From NCBI GenBank assembly GCA_025459035.1, contig JALORJ010000160.1:1-6363 (forward strand): 6,363 bases of DNA, given 5' to 3'. The notes below the pieces were generated by a model, which searched no databases, was not told the DNA's origin, and saw only the letters and a program-made list of their open reading frames with translations. Positions 1 through 4,861 of the stretch are shown here, piece by piece. The number at the start of each line of letters is the position of its first letter. The first letter of the stretch is position 1. Made by a program: the position numbers and the translations under genes. Source of the stretch: Burkholderiales bacterium (GTDB lineage: Bacteria; Pseudomonadota; Gammaproteobacteria; Burkholderiales; Ga0077523).

Positions 1-1913
1 CCGAGCTGACCGCCGAGCGCGAGACGCAGCGTGTTCGCGCGCCCGCGCACGCCGTGGCGCTCGTCGCGCGTGACGCGGAAGCTCGGGCACATCGTCCCTG
101 CATCGAACTTGCGGCAGTGGCCGTTGTTGTTGCACAGGTCGACCGCCTTCGCCAGGCCGCCGGCGGGGTCGCCACCGGTGCCGGGCGCGGTGATCTGCTC
201 GGTGCGCGGATCGTTGTGCACGTCCCACGCCCGCCAGTCGTAGACCGGCGTCAGCGGCAGCGCGCGGTCGCGCCCCGGGCCGTGGCGGAACAGGCGCACG
301 TCGTCCATCTTCGGCGGGTCGACGATCTCTCCCGGGGCGAGCAGGTTCGCCGGGTCGAGGTGACGCTTGATCGCGTCGAAGGCTTCGGTCAGCCGCGGGC
401 CGAACTGCCACGCGATCCACTCGCCGCGGCACAGGCCGTCGCCGTGCTCGCCCGAGTACGCGCCCTTGAAGCGGCGCACCAGCGCGGCGGCTTCCTCGGC
501 GATCGCGCGCATCTTCACCGCGCCGTCGCGCCGCATGTCGAGGATCGGCCGCACGTGCAGCGTGCCGACCGACGCGTGCGCGTACCAGGTGCCGCGCGTG
601 CCGTGCCGCGCGAAGACTTCGGTCAGTGCGGCCGTGTACTCGGCCAGATGCACGAGCGGCACCGCACAGTCCTCGATGAAGCTCACCGGTCTGCCGTCGC
701 CGCGCAGGCTCATCATGATGTTCAGGCCCGCCTTGCGCACTTCCCACAGCGCCTTCTGCGGCGCGTCGGTCTGCATGCGCACGACGCTGCCGGGGAAGCC
801 CAGCGTGCCGATCAGTTCGACGAGGCGGTCGAGTTGCGCGATCAGGTGCGCGCGATCGTCCCCCGCGAACTCGACCAGCAGGATCGCGTCGGGCGTGCCG
901 ATCAGCGCGGTGTCGATGACCGGCGCGAACGCCGGGTTGGCGCGTGCGAGGTCGATCATCGTGCGATCGACCAGTTCGACCGCTGTGGGTCCGAGCGTGA
1001 CGATGTGCTGCGCGGCGTCCATCGCGGCGTGGAACGTCGGGAAGTTCACGACGCCCAGCACGCGTGCGCCCGGCAGCGGCGCGAGCGTCAGGGTCAGCGT
1101 GCGCGTGAGCGCGAGCGTGCCCTCGGCTCCGACCAGCAGGTGCGCGAGGTTGACATGTCCGTCGGCGGTGTACGGACGCTCGCTGCGCGGCCGGAAGATG
1201 TCGAGGTTGTAGCCGCCGACGCGGCGCATGACGGTGGGCCAGTGCGCGTCGATGTCGGCCGCGTGCATTTCCGCCAGCCCGCGCACGAACTGCGCGATGC
1301 CGCGCTCGCGGTCGCCGAGCGTGTCGACCGGGCCCAGCGTGACGGTGCTGCCGTCGGCGAGCCGCGCGTCGATCGCGGCGACGTTGTGGACCATGTTTCC
1401 GTACGCGATCGAGCGGCTGCCGCACGAGTTGTTGCCGGCCATGCCGCCGAGCGTGGCCTGCGCGGCGGTCGACACGTCGACCGGAAACCACACGCCGTGG
1501 CGCTTCAATGTCGCGTTCAGCGCGTCGAGCGCGATGCCCGGCTCGACCGTCACGGTGCCGGCGTCGAGATCGAGCGCCTGCACGGCGCGCAGATGCTTGC
1601 TGTAGTCGAGGACGAGCGCCACGCCGGTGGTCTGCCCGCACTGCGACGTGCCGCCGCCACGCGCGAGCACCGGCACGCCCAGGTCGCGCGCGACCGCCAG
1701 CGCGGTGGCGACGTCGGCGTCGGTGGTCGGCACGAACACACCGACCGGCATCTGCTGGTAGATCGACGCGTCGGTCGCGTAGCGCCCGCGGGACGCGCGG
1801 TCGAACAGCACCTCGCCGTGCGTGTCGGCGCGCAGCCGCCGCGCGAGCTGCGCCGCGACGGCGGGGTCGAACGCGGTGTCGGGGGTGACAGGGGGCGGGA
1901 GCGGAGTGTTCAT
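1..1913 (-). CDS. FAD-linked oxidase with C-terminal Fe-S region (GlcD-GlpC fusion, YdiJ-like), 3' end cut by window edge
   Basis: This is probably a membrane-associated or cytoplasmic dehydrogenase that oxidises a D-2-hydroxyacid (lactate, 2-hydroxyglutarate or similar) and passes electrons through FAD to Fe-S clusters. I read 637 uninterrupted codons from the ATG at 1911-1913 to the left edge. Residues about 55-195 form a PCMH-type FAD domain: ARGGGTSQCGQTTG near 84-97, then GGMAGNNSCGSRSIAYGNMV at 156-175. VGAEGTLA (261-268) and SGEHGDG (487-493) mark the FAD-oxidase C domain. An Fe-S segment begins at C594, with C600 and C609, followed by the CPSF and RGRANTLR elements typical of the fusion family. 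Such fusions are usually near 1000 residues, so roughly a third, with further cysteine motifs, should lie beyond the edge. The start is only moderately sure: there is no clear Shine-Dalgarno sequence, and an in-frame GTG lies two codons upstream. The substrate cannot be told from sequence. Confidence 0.9.
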   Translation of the reverse strand, partial: MNTPLPPPVTPDTAFDPAVAAQLARRLRADTHGEVLFDRASRGRYATDASIYQQMPVGVFVPTTDADVATALAVARDLGVPVLARGGGTSQCGQTTGVALVLDYSKHLRAVQALDLDAGTVTVEPGIALDALNATLKRHGVWFPVDVSTAAQATLGGMAGNNSCGSRSIAYGNMVHNVAAIDARLADGSTVTLGPVDTLGDRERGIAQFVRGLAEMHAADIDAHWPTVMRRVGGYNLDIFRPRSERPYTADGHVNLAHLLVGAEGTLALTRTLTLTLAPLPGARVLGVVNFPTFHAAMDAAQHIVTLGPTAVELVDRTMIDLARANPAFAPVIDTALIGTPDAILLVEFAGDDRAHLIAQLDRLVELIGTLGFPGSVVRMQTDAPQKALWEVRKAGLNIMMSLRGDGRPVSFIEDCAVPLVHLAEYTAALTEVFARHGTRGTWYAHASVGTLHVRPILDMRRDGAVKMRAIAEEAAALVRRFKGAYSGEHGDGLCRGEWIAWQFGPRLTEAFDAIKRHLDPANLLAPGEIVDPPKMDDVRLFRHGPGRDRALPLTPVYDWRAWDVHNDPRTEQITAPGTGGDPAGGLAKAVDLCNNNGHCRKFDAGTMCPSFRVTRDERHGVRGRANTLRLALGGQL

Positions 1914-1976
1914 CGGCACGGACGACTCGGGCGACGCCGGCGCGCCACCGGATCGAACTGTGCCACCGCCGGGCGG

Positions 1977-2005
1977 GCGGTCCGAGCCGTCGTGGTTCGA
2001 ACCGC
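1977..2005 (-). terminator. possible hairpin after the sugar dehydrogenase gene
   Basis: Bases 1977-1984 (gcggtccg) pair with 1998-2005 (cgaaccgc) as an 8-bp stem with one G-U pair and a 13-base loop. It starts 15 bases past the dehydrogenase stop codon. No T-run follows, so it is not a textbook intrinsic terminator. In DNA this GC-rich such stems arise by chance. The rest of the 107-base gap (1914-2020) shows no convincing promoter. Confidence 0.2.
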
Positions 2006-2020
2006 TCGAGGTGACGCCGG

Positions 2021-3298
2021 TCAGGTCCCCGCGCGCGCCGTGACCGCCATCACCCGTCGGCGCTGCGCCAGCAGCATCGCGAACAGCCCGGCACCGAGCG
2101 CGAGCCAGGTCGACGGCTCCGGCACCAGCGCGAAGACGCGGCCGTCGATGCCCACCACGTACAGGTTGCCGAACGCGTCCTCGCCGAACGACGCGATCTG
2201 GAAGCGACCGATCCCGGCCGGCAGCGCAAGCGACGCGGTGCGGTCGATGAACGTCACGCCCGTCCCGTCGACGACGAGCGACCCGATCGTGCCGCGCACG
2301 AAGTCGCCGAAGAAGTACTGCCCCTGCAGCTCGGCGATCGGCCCGCGGTAGACGTAGCCGCCGGTGATCGAGCCGCGCTCCTGCGCCGTGTGCGCGTACT
2401 CGTAGAGCGGATCGGCGCCGACGCCCGGGGTGGGCTCCGTGCCTTCGCGCACGCTCCAGCCCCAGTTGATGCCGCCGGGGCTCGCCGCCGCCTCGAAGTT
2501 GACCTCCTCGCGCGCGTCCTGGCCGACGTCGCCGATCCACAGATCACCGGTCTGCCGGTCGAAGCTCGCGCGAAACGGGTTGCGCAGGCCATACGCCCAC
2601 AGTTCGGGCAGCGCCGCAGCGTTGCCGACGAAGGGATTGTCGTCCGGGATCGCGTAGTTGCGGTCCGGGTCGGCCGCGAAGCCGTCCCGCGTCACGTCGA
2701 CCCGCAGCACCTTGCCCAGCGGGGTGGTCAGGTCCTGTCCGGCCTGCAGCGGGTCGTTGCCGCCGCCGCCGTCGCCGGTCGCGATGTAGAGGTGCCGCGC
2801 ATCCCCCGGCTTGAAGCCGATCCAGCCGGCCTTGTGGTTGTCCAGACCCGGCGGTTGCGCGACCGACAGCACGCGCAACTCGCTCGTTGCGTCGATCGCC
2901 GTGCCTGCGGCGTTCGCCGTGAAGCGCGACACGATCGTGTTCTTCGTGGTCGCGTCGATGTAGTTCACGTAGACGTGGCGATCGGTCGCCCAGTTCGGGC
3001 TGAACGCGAGCCCGAGCAGCCCGCGCTCGCCGTCGGTGTCGACCTTCGCGCCGATGTCGAGGAAGGTGCTGCGCGTCCCGGTCGCGCGGTCGAGCGCGAT
3101 GATCGTGCCGCCCTTCTCGACGATGTGGATCGTCGTGCTGCCACCGGTCGGTGCGGTGACGAAGAGCGGCTGGTCGAAGCCGGTCCCGACGGTCTCGAGA
3201 CGCAGCGGCCCGGCTTGGGCGACCGTCGCCGCAGCGGCCAGAGCGAGCGCGACGGACAGCCGGTTGAAGCGCGCGGGACAGAACGAGCGACGACGCAT
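2021..3298 (-). CDS. PEP-CTERM-anchored PQQ-dependent sugar dehydrogenase (glucose/sorbosone dehydrogenase family)
   Basis: This is a predicted exported quinoprotein that oxidises aldose sugars or similar substrates with PQQ. The ATG at 3296-3298 is chosen because AAGGAG lies 7 bases upstream and a signal peptide follows directly: an Arg-rich start, a hydrophobic run at about 14-26, and likely cleavage after AQA (27-29). The frame stays open 30 codons further upstream, but those lack export character. The propeller carries family landmarks: ERGLLGLAFSPNW (91-103), NHKAGWIGFKP (154-164) whose H155 aligns with the catalytic His of soluble glucose dehydrogenase, IATGDGGGGNDP (172-183), LGKVLRVDV (194-202), LWAYGLRNPFR (233-243) and WIGDVGQDAREEV (254-266). 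The end is a PEP-CTERM signal: VPEPSTW (392-398), a hydrophobic stretch, then RRR (413-415) and ten more residues. An exosortase encoded elsewhere should cut it and attach it to the outer surface. At 425 residues it has normal family length plus anchor. PQQ use and substrate are inferred. Confidence 0.92.
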   Translation of the reverse strand: MRRRSFCPARFNRLSVALALAAAATVAQAGPLRLETVGTGFDQPLFVTAPTGGSTTIHIVEKGGTIIALDRATGTRSTFLDIGAKVDTDGERGLLGLAFSPNWATDRHVYVNYIDATTKNTIVSRFTANAAGTAIDATSELRVLSVAQPPGLDNHKAGWIGFKPGDARHLYIATGDGGGGNDPLQAGQDLTTPLGKVLRVDVTRDGFAADPDRNYAIPDDNPFVGNAAALPELWAYGLRNPFRASFDRQTGDLWIGDVGQDAREEVNFEAAASPGGINWGWSVREGTEPTPGVGADPLYEYAHTAQERGSITGGYVYRGPIAELQGQYFFGDFVRGTIGSLVVDGTGVTFIDRTASLALPAGIGRFQIASFGEDAFGNLYVVGIDGRVFALVPEPSTWLALGAGLFAMLLAQRRRVMAVTARAGT

Positions 3299-3305
3299 GG
3301 CGGAT

Positions 3306-3311
3306 CTCCTT
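3306..3311 (-). promoter_or_regulatory. strong ribosome binding site of the sugar dehydrogenase
   Basis: The minus strand reads AAGGAG, 7 bases before the ATG at 3298. This decides the start against the longer in-frame extension beginning at 3388. Confidence 0.8.
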
Positions 3312-3317
3312 GAGAGT

Positions 3318-3335
3318 GACGTTCTGCATGACGTC
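3318..3335. repeat. short inverted repeat GACGT-N8-ACGTC upstream of the sugar dehydrogenase
   Basis: Bases 3318-3322 (gacgt) and 3331-3335 (acgtc) are exact inverted copies 8 bases apart. Because ACGT is itself a palindrome, TGACGT also appears as a direct repeat with a 12-base step (3317 and 3329). It ends 6 bases upstream of the Shine-Dalgarno site, where it could be an operator half-site pair or a small leader hairpin. I see no clear sigma-70 promoter around it. Confidence 0.3.
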
Positions 3336-3439
3336 CCCCCGAGTGCACCGCCTGCGGCCCGATGACTCCACTGTCGCCGCAGCCCCACGGCGCGAACGGC
3401 CGCATCGCGTGCGAAAAACCGTCATCGACCCCCGAGACC

Positions 3440-3465
3440 CGGCCGCCGATCGCGCCAGGCGGCCG
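3440..3465 (-). terminator. GC hairpin after the homogentisate dioxygenase gene
   Basis: Bases 3440-3447 (cggccgcc) and 3458-3465 (ggcggccg) form a perfect 8-bp stem with a 10-base loop, starting 12 bases past the dioxygenase stop. The nearest T-run on the transcript (five T, at 3414-3418) lies 21 bases beyond the stem, too far for a classical intrinsic terminator. The hairpin may instead protect the 3' end or be chance in GC-rich DNA. Confidence 0.3.
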
Positions 3466-3477
3466 CGCGCCCTGTCG

Positions 3478-4620
3478 TCAGCCGGCGACTGCTTCCGGCT
3501 TCTTCTTCCACGAGTCGACGTAGCCGGTGAACTCGACGCCGTCGGGCAGCTTCGCCATCTCGACCGGATAGCGCGTGTCGATCATCACCGCGACCTCGTC
3601 GGTCTCCGTGCGGGCGCCCTTCGCGCCGGTGGCGAACGCTTTCGGATGCGGCCCGTGCGTGAAGCCGCAGGGGTGCACGGTCATCATCCCGGGGTGGATG
3701 TTGTCGCGCGAGAAGAACTCGCCGCGGTGATAGAACAGGATCTCGTCGTAGTCGTCGTTGTTGTGGAAGAACGGCACCTTGAGCGCACCCGGATCGCTCT
3801 CGATCGGCCGCGGGCAGAACGTGCAGACCACGAAGTTCTTCGCGACGAAGGTCGTGTGCGCGCTCGGCGGCAGGTGATAGCGATGGCTCATCAGCGGCCG
3901 GATGTCGCGCCAGTTGATGCGCACCGCGCACAGGTCGCCGTGCCAGCCGACCGCGTCGAGCGGGTTGAACGGATACGTGATCGCGGCCAGTCGCCCGCGC
4001 CGCTTCACCAGCACCTTCGTCTCGTGCTCGCCCTGCTGCGCGCGGAAGGCGTCGTCGAGGCGCGGGGTGTCGAGCATCGCGGGATCGAAGATCGCCTGCG
4101 GTCCGAGCATCCCCTTGTCGGGCAGCTGGTAGCTGCTCTCGGTCGCTTCGAGCAGCAGCAGCGTGGTCGGCGCCGTCGGCACGATGCGCCACATCGCACC
4201 GCGCGGCAGCACGATGTAGTCGCCGTCGCGGTACGCCAGCCGACCTCAGTCGCAGAACAGGTCGCCGGCGCCCGCGTGCACGAACAGCAGTTCGTCGCCG
4301 TCCGAGTTGCGCACCAGATGGTCCATCGCTCGGTCGGTGCGCCACAGCCGCAGCGCCAGGTCGCGGTTGCCGAGCACCTGCGCGGCGCCCCACGGGCTGG
4401 GGCCCTCGGCGTGCAGCCGGTTCAGGTCGAACGCCTGCGGCTGCAACGGACCGGTGAAGTCGATCCAGTCGGTCGGTGCGTGGGTGTGATGGAAGTGCGC
4501 GGTGGGCCCGAAGAAGCCCTCCTTGCCCATCTCGCGCTCGTAGGTGCCGGGCGGGAGGTCGGCATGGGCCTGGCGCGAGTACACGCCTTCGGCCTTCGGG
4601 AACGAGATCCAGCGCTTCAT
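3478..4620 (-). pseudogene. hmgA: homogentisate 1,2-dioxygenase interrupted by an in-frame TGA at codon 125
   Basis: The intact protein would be an Fe(II) cupin-fold dioxygenase that opens the ring of homogentisate to maleylacetoacetate. The frame runs from the ATG at 4618-4620 (GAGGAG 8 bases upstream) to the stop at 3478-3480, 380 codons, but codon 125 (4246-4248) is TGA. The first part ends GDLFCD and the text resumes in the same frame with GRLAYRDGDYIVLPRG, so there is no frameshift. Against human HGD, as I recall its sequence, the key residues are kept: catalytic His in GWHG (H227), metal ligands H286, E293 and H322 (FTHGP). At about 380 residues it belongs to the shorter bacterial form; human HGD is about 445. 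The stop falls at an aromatic position (human EFG), and a single G-to-A change in TGG would explain it. No other damage is visible, so the event is recent, a sequence error, or read through. Re-initiation at GTG 4212 or ATG 4194 would lose over 135 residues. It lies directly downstream of the DUF2783 gene in the hydroxylase cluster. Confidence 0.88.
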
Positions 4621-4628
4621 CGTCGAGT

Positions 4629-4634
4629 CTCCTC
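4629..4634 (-). promoter_or_regulatory. ribosome binding site of the homogentisate dioxygenase
   Basis: The minus strand reads GAGGAG, 8 bases before the ATG at 4620, inside the 28-base gap after the DUF2783 stop codon. It supports the start at 4620, rather than the open in-frame extension further upstream. Confidence 0.75.
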
Positions 4635-4648
4635 GGGAGTCGGATCGG

Positions 4649-4861
4649 TCACGCCGCAGCCGGCGCGCCGGTCGCACGCGCGATCGCCATGGCTTCGGCG
4701 AGTACGTCGGGATCGCCGATGTGGTTCGCCAGCAGCAGCACGAGCCGCGCGTTGACGGCGGCGCTCGCGGCGTCGTCGAGCCCCGCGTGGAGCGCGATCA
4801 GCGCCTGGTAGAAGTCGTCAGGCTGCGGCAGGTTGGGTTCGGTGTTCAGCTTCATCGGCAT
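4649..4861 (-). CDS. DUF2783 small protein, possible coupling partner of the adjacent flavoprotein hydroxylase
   Basis: This is a small soluble protein of 70 residues, or 68 if the second ATG (4853-4855) is used. I recognise the DUF2783 pattern from memory: DDFYQALIALHAGLDD (15-30), then NARLVLLLANHIGD (37-50), then an Ala-rich helix to the C-terminus. It looks all-helical, with no cysteine, signal peptide or membrane segment. Its first 44 bases overlap the end of the hydroxylase gene in another frame. I see no Shine-Dalgarno site before either ATG, which points to translational coupling and matched production. The family's function is not established as far as I know. Position and size resemble the small component of the two-component 3-hydroxyphenylacetate hydroxylase (MhaAB) of Pseudomonas putida, so a coupling role is a reasonable but unproven inference. 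Confidence 0.85.
   Translation of the reverse strand: MPMKLNTEPNLPQPDDFYQALIALHAGLDDAASAAVNARLVLLLANHIGDPDVLAEAMAIARATGAPAAA

Noticed and set aside
1991..2005. ggttcgaacc as a tRNA T-loop remnant
   Set aside because: It is only a 10-base palindrome. No acceptor, D or anticodon stems can be formed around it on either strand.
54..2351. A 765-codon open frame on the plus strand
   Set aside because: It lies opposite the FAD oxidase and crosses into the sugar dehydrogenase. The translation is an Arg/Val/Ala/His-rich string with no recognisable domain, while the minus strand gives clear family motifs throughout. It is a GC-driven shadow.
3298..3388. The sugar dehydrogenase starting 30 codons further upstream, at 3388
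   Set aside because: The extra residues are Arg/Ser/Gly-rich and would bury the signal peptide. A strong Shine-Dalgarno site lies directly before the ATG at 3298.
4246..4248. UGA read as selenocysteine in the dioxygenase
   Set aside because: The family has an aromatic residue here, not Cys, the residue plays no redox or metal role, and I see no convincing SECIS-type hairpin in the bases just downstream. A nonsense change or error is simpler.
3310..4755. A 481-codon open frame on the plus strand
   Set aside because: It is antisense to the dioxygenase and part of the DUF2783 gene, has no family motif, and is rich in Arg and Val like the other shadows.
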